Assembly (NCBI RefSeq): GCF_023715205.1 | Contig: NZ_JAMBNR010000009.1 | Location: 1 to 64,000 of the forward strand | From: Mesobacillus maritimus | GTDB lineage: Bacteria > Bacillota > Bacilli > Bacillales > Cytobacillaceae | Reading direction: 5' to 3' | DNA length: 64,000 nucleotides | Shown here: positions 26,133 through 35,227 of the stretch, in pieces | Layout of the letters: every line of letters starts with the position of its first letter | Numbering within the stretch: the stretch's first letter is position 1 | Position numbers and translations under genes: made by a program | The notes under the pieces: model-generated | Databases searched by the model: none | What the model saw: only the letters and a program-made list of their open reading frames with translations | What the model was told of the DNA's origin: nothing

Positions 26133-26219
26133 AACAAAATTTTGTTTGTTTCGTGTAAATGATGTTGAACTAAGGTAGAATGAAAACAAGATACGACAAT
26201 GAAAAAGCGTGGTGCAAAT

Positions 26220-26540
26220 ATGAATATATCGCTACAAAAATTACTTCGGAAAATGGATGATGAGTTGAGAAGTGCTCAAAATGCAGAATCAGAGGCAGCG
26301 GTGCGAGAGCGAATTCATTCGCTTAAAACATTATGTGAATTGGTTTTAGATGAACCAAAAGGACAATCCGTACCTAAACCAAAACAGCAACCAACACTGG
26401 AGAAAACTGTCCCATTTCCAACTCAGCCACAATCTCAAGTTGCATTGCAAACGGGTATGTATGCAACACAACCTCAGAACCAAACAAAGCGGATTGAAAT
26501 GGAAGATGGCGCAAATGGTGATTCACTGTTTGATTTTTAA
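26220..26540 (+). CDS. ywdI: YwdI family protein
   Basis: A small cytoplasmic protein of about 106 residues. The N-terminal half is helical (NISLQKLLRKMDDELRSAQ, ERIHSLKTLCELVLDEP); the C-terminal half is Gln/Pro-rich and likely disordered. The place between ung and ywdK and the N-terminal pattern fit YwdI of B. subtilis, whose function is unknown. The ribosome binding site is weak (GTGGTG). An ATG at 26199 would add seven basic residues and has no clear site. A shadow frame on the same strand is rejected. Confidence 0.8.
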   Translation: MNISLQKLLRKMDDELRSAQNAESEAAVRERIHSLKTLCELVLDEPKGQSVPKPKQQPTLEKTVPFPTQPQSQVALQTGMYATQPQNQTKRIEMEDGANGDSLFDF

Positions 26541-26642
26541 GGAGTGATCCTTCTTTAAATGATAGGAATAGAAAAGTTTCTTCCATTGTGACAATCGGGG
26601 AATTAAGTAACCGATCGATAGAAAAGAAAGGGAGAGGTTCAA

Positions 26643-27014
26643 ATGAAACTATTTATCATTATTGGTGCAGTTAATGCATTTCTTGCAGTGGCATTAGGGG
26701 CTTTTGGTGCACATGGCTTGGAAGGCAAGGTTGAACCAAAATATTTGGAAACATGGAAAACTGGGGTCACGTACCAGATGTTTCACGCCGTTGGGCTTTT
26801 AATCATCGGGGTCTTATTGGGGAATATCCCGGCATCATCGGCGCTAACTTGGTCGGGTTGGCTCATGACCGTTGGAATTGTCCTGTTCTCAGGGAGCTTA
26901 TATGTATTAACGTTAACAAAGATTAGTATGCTTGGAGCGATTACTCCGCTTGGTGGAGTCTCATTCCTTGTCGCATGGGTTCTGCTCATTATAGCGGCAG
27001 TTAAATTTTTGTAA
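26643..27014 (+). CDS. ywdK: YwdK, DUF423 membrane protein
   Basis: 123 residues with four membrane spans, matching the DUF423 family (start FIIIGAVNAFLAVALGAFGA followed by HGLEGK, then TYQMFHAVGLLIIGVL, and GAITPLGGVSFLVAWVLL). Function is unknown. AGGGAGAGG lies well before the ATG. It is followed by a strong terminator and the conserved neighbour gerQ on the opposite strand. Confidence 0.93.
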   Translation: MKLFIIIGAVNAFLAVALGAFGAHGLEGKVEPKYLETWKTGVTYQMFHAVGLLIIGVLLGNIPASSALTWSGWLMTVGIVLFSGSLYVLTLTKISMLGAITPLGGVSFLVAWVLLIIAAVKFL

Positions 27015-27018
27015 AAAA

Positions 27019-27052
27019 GGAGCTCTGCTTTTGAAGCAGAGCTCTCTTTTTA
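27019..27052 (+). terminator. Terminator after ywdK
   Basis: GAGCTCTGCTT, TTG, AAGCAGAGCTC forms a perfect stem followed by TCTTTTTATTT. Confidence 0.9.
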
Positions 27053-27054
27053 TT

Positions 27055-27239
27055 TAGGCTCTTTTCTCAGACTTTGTTTCCTTTGCATAAAAATACAACT
27101 GAATGAGCCAGGTTAAACAATAATAGATTCATTTTCACAGAAAAGAGCTTGCAAACTTAATTTAAACATCCAAATGATTACTATTGCGTTAAAATCGGCT
27201 TTAGGATTTTAACCGCAATTATTACGAAAGAAGCCTTTA
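27055..27239 (+). repeat. MITE-like repeat, copy D (near full length)
   Basis: A 185-bp copy. It starts TAGGCTCTTTTCTCAGAC and ends TTACGAAAGAAGCCTTTA, so the ends are imperfect inverted repeats. Inside are AGAAAAGAGCTTGCAAACTT and GTTAAAATCGGCTTTAGG followed by ATTTTAAC. It begins immediately after the ywdK terminator. Confidence 0.85.
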
Positions 27240-27263
27240 TTTTTGGGGTAAGTATAAGAATTT

Positions 27264-27313
27264 GAACTTAGAACCACACGCCGTTGAGCAGGGCGCTTCC
27301 GCTCTTCTATTTA
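27264..27313 (-). repeat. GC-rich dispersed repeat (family 2), fragment
   Basis: Read on the minus strand it begins AATAGAAGAGCGGAAGCGCC and runs to the end of the homology near GGTTCTAAG. It touches the stop codon of gerQ. Confidence 0.6.
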
Positions 27314-27805
27314 CCTTGGGGGATAAACGCTTAGACCGGGAGCAGCTCCATATGGATAGTCATACTCGATTTCTTCATCAAATGTTACATAATCTAGGTA
27401 AACCATTAATAATAAGTACCGCACCCCTGTTTGTGGATCACTGAGAATGAGGTGGTCTCTTCCAGCAGCTTCAATAATGCCTTTGAAAATCTTTGAATTC
27501 CATTCTTTGCTTGCATCAAAGCTCATGTAAACTGTGGCTAATTTCCCTTTGTTAAGCCGAAGGATGTTTTCAACATAGGATGCTTCTGCTGGAAGCATTC
27601 CTGGCACTTGTACTCCAGTACCGTTCGCTGAAGGAGTAACTCCTGGCGGTGGTGCTGTCATCTGCGCACCAGGCATCGCTTGTTGTGCCTGAGGTTGGGG
27701 TTGCTGAAAAGGATATTGACCGGCTCGATTGTTCGCACCGGCATAAGGTGTATAGGCTTGAGGATAGGTCTGATAATTGTAATACGGATAATTCGATTGA
27801 CTCAT
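27311..27805 (-). CDS. gerQ: Spore coat protein GerQ
   Basis: 164 residues. The N-terminal half is rich in Tyr, Pro, Gln and Ala and low in complexity; the conserved C-terminal half (SYVENILRLNKGKLATVYMSF, GRDHLILSDPQTGVRYLLL, LDYVTFDEEI) is diagnostic of GerQ (YwdL). GerQ is needed for localising the cortex-lytic enzyme CwlJ and is cross-linked into the coat by transglutaminase through Lys residues. Position after ywdK matches B. subtilis. GAGGG lies before the ATG. It would be expressed in the mother cell during sporulation. Confidence 0.95.
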   Translation of the reverse strand: MSQSNYPYYNYQTYPQAYTPYAGANNRAGQYPFQQPQPQAQQAMPGAQMTAPPPGVTPSANGTGVQVPGMLPAEASYVENILRLNKGKLATVYMSFDASKEWNSKIFKGIIEAAGRDHLILSDPQTGVRYLLLMVYLDYVTFDEEIEYDYPYGAAPGLSVYPPR

Positions 27806-27913
27806 TCTTTTCCCTCCCGAATAATAGTCTTGAATGAATTACCGGTCCACTATTTTCACTTTATGAGTGGATAAGGGATTTATGACAAAAAGTCGGCAGT
27901 GGTTAAGCTCAAT

Positions 27914-27942
27914 AAAAAAAAGCACCTATTAAGGTGCTTTTT
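27914..27942 (-). terminator. Terminator after hemQ
   Basis: AAAGCACCT, ATTA, AGGTGCTTT with A-tract before and T-tract after; it serves hemQ on the minus strand. Confidence 0.85.
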
Positions 27943-27950
27943 GTCGTTTA

Positions 27951-28697
27951 TTAGACAGATAGGAATGATGGAATGCGCTCAACATCAAGGATATTTCCTA
28001 CGAAGAAGGCACCAAATTCACCATAACGTGCGCTTACTTCATCAAAACGCATTTCATAAACGAGCTTTTTAAATTGAAGAACATCATCAGCAAAAAGAGT
28101 GACGCCCCACTCATAGTCATCAAAACCGACAGAACCAGTAATGATTTGTTTTACTTTACCAGCGTATTGACGGCCAATCATACCATGGCTGTACATTAAC
28201 TTCTTACGGTCTTCCATTGATAGCATATACCAGTTATCGTCACCTTGGCGACGCTTGTCCATTGGGTAGAAACAAACATGCTTCCACTTTGGTAGCTCTG
28301 GATATAGGCGAGCGCGAACATGAGGGTTTTCATATGGATCTCCGCCATCACCCGCAAGATAATTACTTAGTTCGACAACAGACACATATGAATGAGCGGG
28401 AAGGGTAAATTCAGCAAGTTTAGACTTGTTGAACTCCGTTTCAATCTCATTCAATTCTTCCATTGTAGGACGTAGAATCATCATCATGAAATCAGCTTTT
28501 TGTCCGACAATTGTATAAAGAGCATGGCTACCTTGTTTTTCTTGTTGGGTTTTGTCCCATTTTTCAAGGAGACCTTGGAACTCATTGATGGCTGCTTGAC
28601 GTTCCTCATTTGAAGCCATTTTCCAAGTTGTCCAATCGATTGTGCGGAAATCATGTAAACAATACCAACCATCGAGCGTTTGTGCTGCTTCACTCAT
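27951..28697 (-). CDS. hemQ: Coproheme decarboxylase HemQ
   Basis: 248 residues of the chlorite dismutase-like family, Gram-positive HemQ type (YwfI). The family patterns [46 protein letters not shown] and the haem-ligand region [12 protein letters not shown] are present. It lacks the distal Arg pattern of true chlorite dismutases. It decarboxylates coproheme III to haem b, the last step of the coproporphyrin-dependent pathway, which also supplies the cytochromes encoded in this window. Divergent from pta as in B. subtilis. Confidence 0.96.
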   Translation of the reverse strand: MSEAAQTLDGWYCLHDFRTIDWTTWKMASNEERQAAINEFQGLLEKWDKTQQEKQGSHALYTIVGQKADFMMMILRPTMEELNEIETEFNKSKLAEFTLPAHSYVSVVELSNYLAGDGGDPYENPHVRARLYPELPKWKHVCFYPMDKRRQGDDNWYMLSMEDRKKLMYSHGMIGRQYAGKVKQIITGSVGFDDYEWGVTLFADDVLQFKKLVYEMRFDEVSARYGEFGAFFVGNILDVERIPSFLSV

Positions 28698-28955
28698 TTA
28701 TCTCACTCCTATAAAATCGATATTTTACAACATTTATACTATATCATAGTTTTGCCATTCTTCATGCAGATAACCTCTTAACATTGGGTGGAGTGGATAA
28801 TTTAGTCCGGAAATGCAAATAATGATGATGGTTGTGAGGATGACTTATTGAAAAATTTCAAAAAGATGAACTTTTCCTCTGGAAACGGTGTCATTCTTGA
28901 ATTTTTACTATCGTAAAGTATGCTTAGGAAGTATAGATAATAGAGGAGGATCAAC

Positions 28956-29936
28956 ATGAGCGATTTATTTACGGGATTACAACAAAAATTGAGCGGGCAA
29001 AATATGCGTATCGTCTTCCCAGAAGGTTTGGATGAGCGCGTATTAACAGCAGCTGGTCGTCTTGCTGCCGATGGTGTTCTTCAGCCAATTCTTGTTGGAA
29101 ATCAAAACGACATCCAAGCGAAAGCAAAAGAATTAAATGCTTCCCTTGATGGTGTGGAAATTTATGATCCAAATGCTTTTGATGCTATGGAAGAACTTGT
29201 GGCTTCTTTTGTCGAGAGACGTAAAGGGAAAGCAACGGAAGAACAGGCGCGTAAAATTTTATTAGATGAAAACTACTTTGGTACTATGCTCGTACATACA
29301 AATCGTGCAGATGGACTTGTAAGTGGAGCTGCACATTCCACCGCAGACACGGTGAGACCAGCATTGCAAATCATTAAAACAAAGGAAGGCGTTCGCAAAA
29401 CTTCTGGCGTATTCATTATGGTTCGTGATGATGAAAAGTACGTGTTTGCAGATTGTGCGATCAATATTGCTCCAGATAGCCAAGATCTTGCAGAGATTGC
29501 AATTGAAAGTGCAAAAACAGCTAGAATGTTTGATATTGATCCACGTGTTGCAATGCTCAGCTTCTCTACAAAAGGTTCGGCGTCTTCACCAGAAACAGAT
29601 AAGGTTTCCACAGCTGTTGCGGAAGCAAAGCAGCGTGAACCTGAGCTTGTTCTTGACGGAGAGTTCCAATTTGACGCGGCATTTGTTCCATCTGTTGCAG
29701 CAAAGAAAGCTCCAGACTCCGTGATTAAAGGAGATGCCAATGTATTTGTCTTCCCAAGCTTAGAAGCAGGAAACATTGGTTACAAGATTGCTCAGCGACT
29801 TGGAAACTTTGAAGCAGTCGGTCCAATTCTACAAGGATTGAATCGCCCAGTAAACGATCTTTCTCGTGGTTGCAGTGAGGAAGACGTCTACAAGCTTGCT
29901 TTAATTACAGCAGCACAAGCATTAGAAAGCAAATAA
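28956..29936 (+). CDS. pta: Phosphate acetyltransferase Pta
   Basis: 326 residues, the short (single-domain) Gram-positive Pta. It interconverts acetyl-CoA and acetyl phosphate. Typical segments are RIVFPEGLDERVLTAA, GLVSGAAHSTADTVRPALQI, FADCAINIAPDSQDLAEIA and ARMFDIDPRVAMLSFSTKGSA. GAGGAGGA precedes the ATG. It is monocistronic with its own terminator and conserved between hemQ and lipL. Confidence 0.97.
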   Translation: MSDLFTGLQQKLSGQNMRIVFPEGLDERVLTAAGRLAADGVLQPILVGNQNDIQAKAKELNASLDGVEIYDPNAFDAMEELVASFVERRKGKATEEQARKILLDENYFGTMLVHTNRADGLVSGAAHSTADTVRPALQIIKTKEGVRKTSGVFIMVRDDEKYVFADCAINIAPDSQDLAEIAIESAKTARMFDIDPRVAMLSFSTKGSASSPETDKVSTAVAEAKQREPELVLDGEFQFDAAFVPSVAAKKAPDSVIKGDANVFVFPSLEAGNIGYKIAQRLGNFEAVGPILQGLNRPVNDLSRGCSEEDVYKLALITAAQALESK

Positions 29937-29947
29937 ATCCTAACAAG

Positions 29948-29976
29948 AACCGGTTTCACTGAGAAACCGGTTTTTA
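29948..29976 (+). terminator. Terminator after pta
   Basis: AACCGGTTTC, ACT, GAGAAACCGGTT stem followed by TTTTT. Confidence 0.9.
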
Positions 29977-30084
29977 TCATTTCTCCGAAAGACAAAGTGA
30001 TTTTCCTAGTATGAGTCATGTATAAGCTGACAGGAAAAAGTGCTATAATAACAAGGTTAATCTGATTAAAAGGAGATAGACAAA

Positions 30085-30927
30085 ATGGATGAGGCGCTTC
30101 AATTATTGCGTCAACCGAAATGGCGTTGGATTGACCAGTCGGCCATTGGACCACATTTTCATGCCCTTCAATCGTTTGCCACTGATGATACTTTATGTGA
30201 ATCTGTTGGAACAGGAAAGTCGCCTGCAGTTGCAAGGTCATGGGTACATCATCAAACGATTGTGCTCGGTATTCAGGATACGAGACTTCCGTACCTACAG
30301 GAAGGATTAAACTTTCTTGAACAGCAGGGATATAAATATATTGTCCGAAACTCTGGCGGATTGGCGGTTGTTTTAGATGAGGGCGTGTTAAATCTCTCGT
30401 TGATCTTGCCTGAAGTGGAAAAGGGCATTGATATTAATCGTGGCTATGATGCAATGTGGCTGTTGATTAAAAAGATGTTTTCTGATTTTGATATAGAAAT
30501 AGAAGCACGGGAGATTGTGGGTTCTTATTGTCCGGGAAGCTATGATTTAAGCATCGGGGGCAAAAAGTTTGCAGGGATTTCCCAACGAAGATTAAAAAGA
30601 GGGGTAGCTGTCCAAATCTATCTTTGTGTAACCGGAAGAGGAAGTGAACGGGCAGAACTGATTCGTCAATTTTATCAATATGCGAAGCAGGGGCAGGAAA
30701 CGAAATTTTTCTATCCGGATGTCCAGCCTGAGGTGATGTCTTCGTTATCAGAGTTACTAGGGACGCCGATAACGGTCCAGGATGTGATGTTGCGCTTCCT
30801 TACGTTTTTAAATCAGAATAGTGGAGAAATCTTAGCAGGGCAATTACTCCCAGAAGAATATGATTTGTTTCATCACTATTATGAGAGAATCATTGAACGA
30901 AACAGCAAGTTTCTAGATTCAGAATAA
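30085..30927 (+). CDS. lipL: Octanoyl-[GcvH]:protein N-octanoyltransferase LipL
   Basis: 280 residues of the BPL/LPL cofactor-transferase fold, LipL (YwfL) type, which moves octanoate from GcvH to E2 subunits in lipoate synthesis. Motifs are the [20 protein letters not shown] beta core, [22 protein letters not shown] (with the catalytic Cys near residue 150), then [24 protein letters not shown] lies before the ATG. The order pta-lipL matches B. subtilis. Confidence 0.95.
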   Translation: MDEALQLLRQPKWRWIDQSAIGPHFHALQSFATDDTLCESVGTGKSPAVARSWVHHQTIVLGIQDTRLPYLQEGLNFLEQQGYKYIVRNSGGLAVVLDEGVLNLSLILPEVEKGIDINRGYDAMWLLIKKMFSDFDIEIEAREIVGSYCPGSYDLSIGGKKFAGISQRRLKRGVAVQIYLCVTGRGSERAELIRQFYQYAKQGQETKFFYPDVQPEVMSSLSELLGTPITVQDVMLRFLTFLNQNSGEILAGQLLPEEYDLFHHYYERIIERNSKFLDSE

Positions 30928-30941
30928 AAAGATTCAAGTAA

Positions 30942-30975
30942 AAACAGGCCGCTGGATTCGGCCTGTTTGTTTTTC
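30942..30975 (+). terminator. Terminator after lipL
   Basis: AAACAGGCCG, CTGGATT, CGGCCTGTTT followed by a T-rich tract. Confidence 0.88.
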
Positions 30976-31099
30976 CTTTTCTCGCTTTGAGTGTGCCCAA
31001 TGGCGATTTTAAAAGGGGGAGTGTTGACAAACATTCAGCGGGGATTTCTCCATTACTGAATCATAGATTATGGGATTTGTTGCCTTCCTACTCCTCGAC

Positions 31100-32002
31100 T
31101 TATTCGGCTACTTTTTCAAGATTGCCGTTTCGGTCCATTTTAAATTTTGTTGCTGGACGATCTTCTTCTTCATCAAATAAAACGAGTTTACGTGCACGAT
31201 TAAGGATTTTCATCAATGTCTCGTAATCTTCCTGCATCGTATTTGCATCGTCTTCGAGCTGTTTGACTTTCCCCTTCAGCTCTTCATTTTCTTTTCGTAA
31301 CGTAGCAATCTCGCGCATTAGGCGATCGTTTTCACTTTTATAAATATCGGCATGGAAATTTGTGCTATTTAAATTTTGCAAATAAGCAATTACATGACCG
31401 AGAGTCATTCCACTCGTTGGCACGGTTTGGGTAGGCTTTGCCGCTTGTGGAATAGGTTGCTGCTGTTGAACTTGTGGAGCTTCTGTTTGTTCTTCTTGAG
31501 TTTCAGAAGTCTCTGAGACTACTTTTGTTTCATCCTCTGAATCGGAATCTTTTAAAAATAGATCATGGAGGCCATCTAACCCGAATTTATCTTGCATTTC
31601 CAATGTGTTTAAGTTGCTGAAAGGTTGTGCTGGTTGTGAATCTACTTTTACATCCATTGTTTCAGGCGTTAAATCAGTAGACATTTCAGTTGATTGAATA
31701 CCTAATTCATCAAGAGACGGTACCGGTGGCGAATAAAGAAGCTTTTTCTTTCCACCTTGATCTTTCCCGAGAATACGTTGTCTTTGCTTCCGTTGCTTTT
31801 TAGCAAGCTGCAACGCTTTTTCATATTGATGGCGGACAACGGCATTCCATCTAAAACCACATGCAGCAGATGTACGGTCAAGCTTGTCCCCAACTTCCTC
31901 AAACGCATTCAGTTGTGTGCTTCCTTCACGCACATGTCTCAAAACGGTCTCAGCAAGCATTAAATCGTTTTCCTCCGTCCAGGCATCCTGGCGAATTTTC
32001 AT
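31100..32002 (-). CDS. rsfA: RsfA family prespore regulator
   Basis: 300 residues. The N-terminal SANT/Myb-like DNA-binding domain (WTEENDLMLAETVLRHVREG, then ACGFRWNAVVRHQYEKAL) is followed by a Gln/Glu-rich linker (about 95-205) and a C-terminal coiled coil (about 225-275). This is the RsfA (YwfN) family, which tunes sigma-F-dependent genes in the prespore. It lies in the same place as in B. subtilis, between lipL and ywfO, although on the opposite strand to them. The linker is longer than in B. subtilis RsfA. GGGAGTTG lies before the ATG. Confidence 0.9.
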   Translation of the reverse strand: MKIRQDAWTEENDLMLAETVLRHVREGSTQLNAFEEVGDKLDRTSAACGFRWNAVVRHQYEKALQLAKKQRKQRQRILGKDQGGKKKLLYSPPVPSLDELGIQSTEMSTDLTPETMDVKVDSQPAQPFSNLNTLEMQDKFGLDGLHDLFLKDSDSEDETKVVSETSETQEEQTEAPQVQQQQPIPQAAKPTQTVPTSGMTLGHVIAYLQNLNSTNFHADIYKSENDRLMREIATLRKENEELKGKVKQLEDDANTMQEDYETLMKILNRARKLVLFDEEEDRPATKFKMDRNGNLEKVAE

Positions 32003-32234
32003 TTTTCTTCAACTCCCTTTAAAAATCATAAATGACGCTGTTCTAGTCAAAGGATGTCCGATTTTTAAAAGGTTTATACATTCCTGATTAAAAGGATAGT
32101 AGATTTTTTCCATTTTTTCATAGAAAAAGGGAAAGGTTTCCCAAGTTGCAATCAAAGGAGGGAAGTTGTAAAATACCTCTTAGTGAAAAATTCTAGTACA
32201 TGTATTTTTAATATAGAAAGGGTTGTCCACAATA

Positions 32235-32456
32235 ATGGCAAACGAATTTCGTGTTTGCGACGATTGTCAGGCCGTTAACCTTAAGACGCTCATCCCTAAG
32301 TTAAAAGGGAAAGACCCAGAGGCAAAGATTGAGATTGGTTGTCAATCATACTGCGGGCCAGGCCGCAAGAAAACATTTGCTTTTGTAAACAATCGTCCCG
32401 TCGCTGCACTGACTGAAGAAGAGTTAATGGAGAAAATTGATAAAAAGTTAAAATAA
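32235..32456 (+). CDS. YuzB-like DUF1450 protein
   Basis: About 73 residues, small and cytoplasmic, with four Cys in the pattern [10 protein letters not shown] and [15 protein letters not shown] followed by [19 protein letters not shown]. This is the DUF1450 family, a thioredoxin/ferredoxin-like small protein of unknown function. The start is uncertain: AAAGGG lies about 12 bases before the ATG at 32235, while a TTG at 32223 would add four residues but is too near the site. It is not part of the B. subtilis ywf order. Confidence 0.82.
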   Translation: MANEFRVCDDCQAVNLKTLIPKLKGKDPEAKIEIGCQSYCGPGRKKTFAFVNNRPVAALTEEELMEKIDKKLK

Positions 32457-32499
32457 TGTTTTAAAAGACAAGAAAGTATAAAAGTTTTACTTAAGAGAA

Positions 32500-32578
32500 T
32501 TGTTTAGCTCCAGCAGTTAATTCCTCTGGACATAAGCCACACTGGTCTATTGGGTGGAACAGGTGCTTCCGCTTTTTT
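32500..32578 (-). repeat. GC-rich dispersed repeat (family 2), decayed copy
   Basis: On the minus strand it reads AAAAAAGCGGAAGCACCTGT, later GGCTTATGTCC, and ends CTGCTGGAGCTAAAC, the same block order as other family 2 copies. Confidence 0.65.
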
Positions 32579-32595
32579 ATATTCAATTCTAATAG

Positions 32596-32637
32596 AGTCA
32601 TCTTTCGCATTTTGTGCTAAAAGATGACTTTTTATTT
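32596..32637 (+). terminator. Terminator after the DUF1450 gene
   Basis: AGTCATCTTTC...TAAAAGATGACT followed by TTTTATTT. The remainder of 32457-32763 has no recognisable gene. Confidence 0.8.
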
Positions 32638-32763
32638 GCAATTTCAACCCTAATAATTGGTCGGTGTGGAATGAAATTGGTGGAATTTTGTAGAAATTTG
32701 GGATGAATTGCAAACTGAAACCCGCTATAATAGAAACATGTTGAACGTGAGAGAAGGGAAGCT

Positions 32764-34041
32764 ATGGACTACTCGGCGGAAAAACTGAACGAAGAGAAAG
32801 TGTTTAAAGATCCCGTCCACCGCTATATTCATGTTCGCGATCGGGTGATTTGGGACTTGATCGGAACAAAGGAATTCCAGCGTTTACGGCGAATTAAGCA
32901 ATTAGGAACAACCTTTTTGACGTTTCATGGTGCGGAACATAGCCGTTTTAATCATTCGCTAGGTGTCTATGAAATTGTTCGACGGATTGTGGATACGGTT
33001 TTTGTTGGACGTTCGGAGTGGGATCAAGAAGAGCGCATGCTTAGTTTATGTGCTGCTTTGCTTCATGATCTAGGGCACGGGCCGTACTCGCATTCGTTTG
33101 AAAAGGTGTTTGATTTAGACCATGAGGATTTTACAAAAGCGATTATTTTAGGGAAGACTGAGGTCAATCAAGTTTTATCACGAGTTGCTCCTAATTTTCC
33201 GAAAAAGGTTGCTGAGGTTATTGATAAGACATATGAAAGCAAACTGGTCGTGAGCTTAATTTCAAGCCAAATTGATGCGGATCGGATGGACTATCTCCAA
33301 AGAGATGCGTATTATACGGGAGTGAGCTACGGTCATTTTGACATGGAACGAATTTTGCGTGTGATGCGACCACGGGAAGACCAGGTTGTGTTTAAACAAA
33401 GTGGTATGCACGCGGTAGAGGATTATATTATGAGCCGCTATCAAATGTATTGGCAAGTGTATTTCCACCCGGTTACGCGGAGCGCGGAAGTCATCTTAAC
33501 GAAAATACTCCACAGAGCAAAACATCTCCATGAGCAAGGCTATTCCTTTAAGCATATGCCGCTCCACTTCTACTCATTTTTTAAAGAGGATGTTACGCTA
33601 GAAGACTATTTAAAACTGGATGAAGGTGTCGTTCTCTATTATTTTCAAATGTGGCAGGAAGAAGACGATCGTACTTTAAGGGATTTATGCACGCGATTTA
33701 TTAACCGGAACCTTTTTAAATACGTCGAATTTGACCCGGCGAAGGAATATAAAAAACTGGCGAAGTTGTCGTCGTTATTTGAAAAGGCAGGGATTGATCC
33801 CGAGTATTATTTAGTGGTCGATTCATCGTCCGATTTGCCTTATGATTTTTACCGGCCTGGTGAAGAAGAAGAGCGGCTTCCGATTCATTTATTGATGAAG
33901 AATGGGGAACTGCGCGAGCTTTCACGTGAGTCGGACATTGTCGATGCGATCTCTGGGAAGCGACGAACGGACCATAAATTATATTATCCTGCTGATTTGA
34001 TCAAAGAGAACGAGGAGATTTTAAAGCTGCTTGAATCATAG
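32764..34041 (+). CDS. ywfO: HD-domain phosphohydrolase YwfO
   Basis: 425 residues. The HD domain shows HSRFNHSLGVYEIVRRI (about residue 58), the HD pair in LLHDLGHGPYSHSFE (about 100) and the later metal-ligand region SSQIDADRMDYLQRDAYYTG (about 165). This is the YwfO/dNTPase-related family, which hydrolyses nucleoside triphosphates. AGAGAAGGGAAGC lies before the ATG. It is followed at 34083 by ywgA as in B. subtilis. Confidence 0.93.
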   Translation: MDYSAEKLNEEKVFKDPVHRYIHVRDRVIWDLIGTKEFQRLRRIKQLGTTFLTFHGAEHSRFNHSLGVYEIVRRIVDTVFVGRSEWDQEERMLSLCAALLHDLGHGPYSHSFEKVFDLDHEDFTKAIILGKTEVNQVLSRVAPNFPKKVAEVIDKTYESKLVVSLISSQIDADRMDYLQRDAYYTGVSYGHFDMERILRVMRPREDQVVFKQSGMHAVEDYIMSRYQMYWQVYFHPVTRSAEVILTKILHRAKHLHEQGYSFKHMPLHFYSFFKEDVTLEDYLKLDEGVVLYYFQMWQEEDDRTLRDLCTRFINRNLFKYVEFDPAKEYKKLAKLSSLFEKAGIDPEYYLVVDSSSDLPYDFYRPGEEEERLPIHLLMKNGELRELSRESDIVDAISGKRRTDHKLYYPADLIKENEEILKLLES

Positions 34042-34082
34042 CCAATGGGAGAAGGAACTTTTGAAACAGGAGTTGACGCGTT

Positions 34083-34598
34083 TTGTTAAAAGATCATGCA
34101 AAAATCATTCATGCGATTGCACTTTCAGGCGAAGTCATTGGGCGGAAGAAGCTGCAAAAGATGATTTATATTGCAAAAAAGATGAATTTTCCGTTTCAGG
34201 AAAGGTTTCAGTTCCATTTTTACGGGCCATATTCCGAGGAGTTAACGCTCAGGGTGGAAGAACTATGCAATATGGGTTTTCTGAATGAAGTGAAGGAAAA
34301 AAAAGGCGGCTATTACCAATATCGGTATACATTAACGGAGGCTGGCGAAGAGTTTTTGGGAATTAATAACGTGGACATGCCGTTACTAGCAGACTGTTTG
34401 GTCGACATTAATAATCAAAATGCCAGATTCCTTGAACTGGTGAGCACGGTTTTATATTTTGATAATCTTCCAAAAGATGAAGTGAAAGAAAAAGTCCAAA
34501 CGGTGAAGAAAAGCCAAAAGTTTACCGATGAAGAATTCGAAAACGCCTATCAATATATTGAAATGTTAAAAGAACGTACGCAAACCAGCCCGTGTTGA
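34083..34598 (+). CDS. ywgA: YwgA family protein
   Basis: 171 residues, with a TTG start supported by AGGAG about 10 bases upstream. The pattern GRKKLQKMIYIAKKMNFPF followed by FHFYGPYSEELTLRVEELCNMGF is the YwgA family (related to winged-helix/antitoxin SocA-like folds). The function is unknown. Two overlapping frames on the same strand are shadows. A strong terminator follows at once. Confidence 0.88.
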   Translation: MLKDHAKIIHAIALSGEVIGRKKLQKMIYIAKKMNFPFQERFQFHFYGPYSEELTLRVEELCNMGFLNEVKEKKGGYYQYRYTLTEAGEEFLGINNVDMPLLADCLVDINNQNARFLELVSTVLYFDNLPKDEVKEKVQTVKKSQKFTDEEFENAYQYIEMLKERTQTSPC

Positions 34599-34617
34599 TT
34601 ATGGGGCTGGTTTTTTT
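34583..34617 (+). terminator. Terminator of ywgA
   Basis: AACCAGCCC...GGGCTGGTT then seven T. It begins inside the last codons of ywgA. Confidence 0.88.
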
Positions 34618-34639
34618 CTGTTTCTTGAGCACGGGAAAC

Positions 34640-34800
34640 TTTCTAGGTTGCTGATTTCTTTACCAAATTGGTCGTGTAAGGCTGGTCTATGTGCCCGTAC
34701 TATTGGATTTTTAGTAAGACCGGTAACGTAGAAGATTCTATACCCGTTGCATTGGATTTTTAGCAGGAAAGGGAACGTAGCGGTGGTCTAGCTGCCCATT
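34640..34800. repeat. Degenerate tandem repeat of about 50 bp
   Basis: Two clear units start with TCTA at 34686 and 34737, and a third start is at 34787. Shared blocks are CCCGT, ATTGGATTTTTAG and AACGTAG. A more decayed unit lies upstream from 34642. It lies between the convergent ywgA and ywhB; no gene is present. Confidence 0.7.
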
Positions 34801-34868
34801 CCTTCACTGTTTAAAGTGAAATGATCACTTAAAGCTGACTGGAGAGCTTACTCCCATAAGCATGGCAT

Positions 34869-34899
34869 GAAAAAAAAGCTAGCCAATATGGCCAGCTTC
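34869..34899 (-). terminator. Terminator after ywhB
   Basis: AAGCTAGCC, AATAT, GGCCAGCTT with an A-tract on its left that becomes a T-tract on the minus strand. Confidence 0.82.
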
Positions 34900-34912
34900 T
34901 TGTCCATTTAGT

Positions 34913-35098
34913 TTATTTATCGCTTAAGCGTTGTCCGCCGACGCCGTAATGGTCTGGGCGTAATTCTTCAATGAAGACATGGACTTTTTCTTTAGATGCA
35001 CCTGTTGTTTCGACAACGGCTTCGGTCACTTTTTCGACGAGGGCTTTTTTCTGTTCGTCGGTACGTCCTGGGAGCATTTCTACGGTTACATATGGCAT
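34913..35098 (-). CDS. ywhB: 4-oxalocrotonate tautomerase-like YwhB
   Basis: 61 residues after ATG. The catalytic N-terminal proline is present (MPYVTVEMLPGRTDEQKKAL) with Arg at position 12, and the C-terminal VFIEELRPDHYGVGG follows the family. It is a hexameric tautomerase with broad promiscuity; the physiological substrate in bacilli is unknown. CAAGGAGGAAAC is an excellent ribosome binding site. It is divergent from ywhC, matching the B. subtilis neighbourhood. Confidence 0.93.
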   Translation of the reverse strand: MPYVTVEMLPGRTDEQKKALVEKVTEAVVETTGASKEKVHVFIEELRPDHYGVGGQRLSDK

Positions 35099-35227
35099 GT
35101 TGGTTTCCTCCTTGAGTAACTTGATGATTTGAGTTTTCCATATATTGCCCCAATCTGCAAGCTCTGATTTTTAATTTCATAAAAAAATGAGGTATACTTG
35201 AAGCAACTAAATAAAGGAGTTAACATT

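Noticed and set aside
32504-32713. Minus-strand frame of 69 residues
   Set aside because: It covers a dispersed repeat and a terminator and has no start signal.
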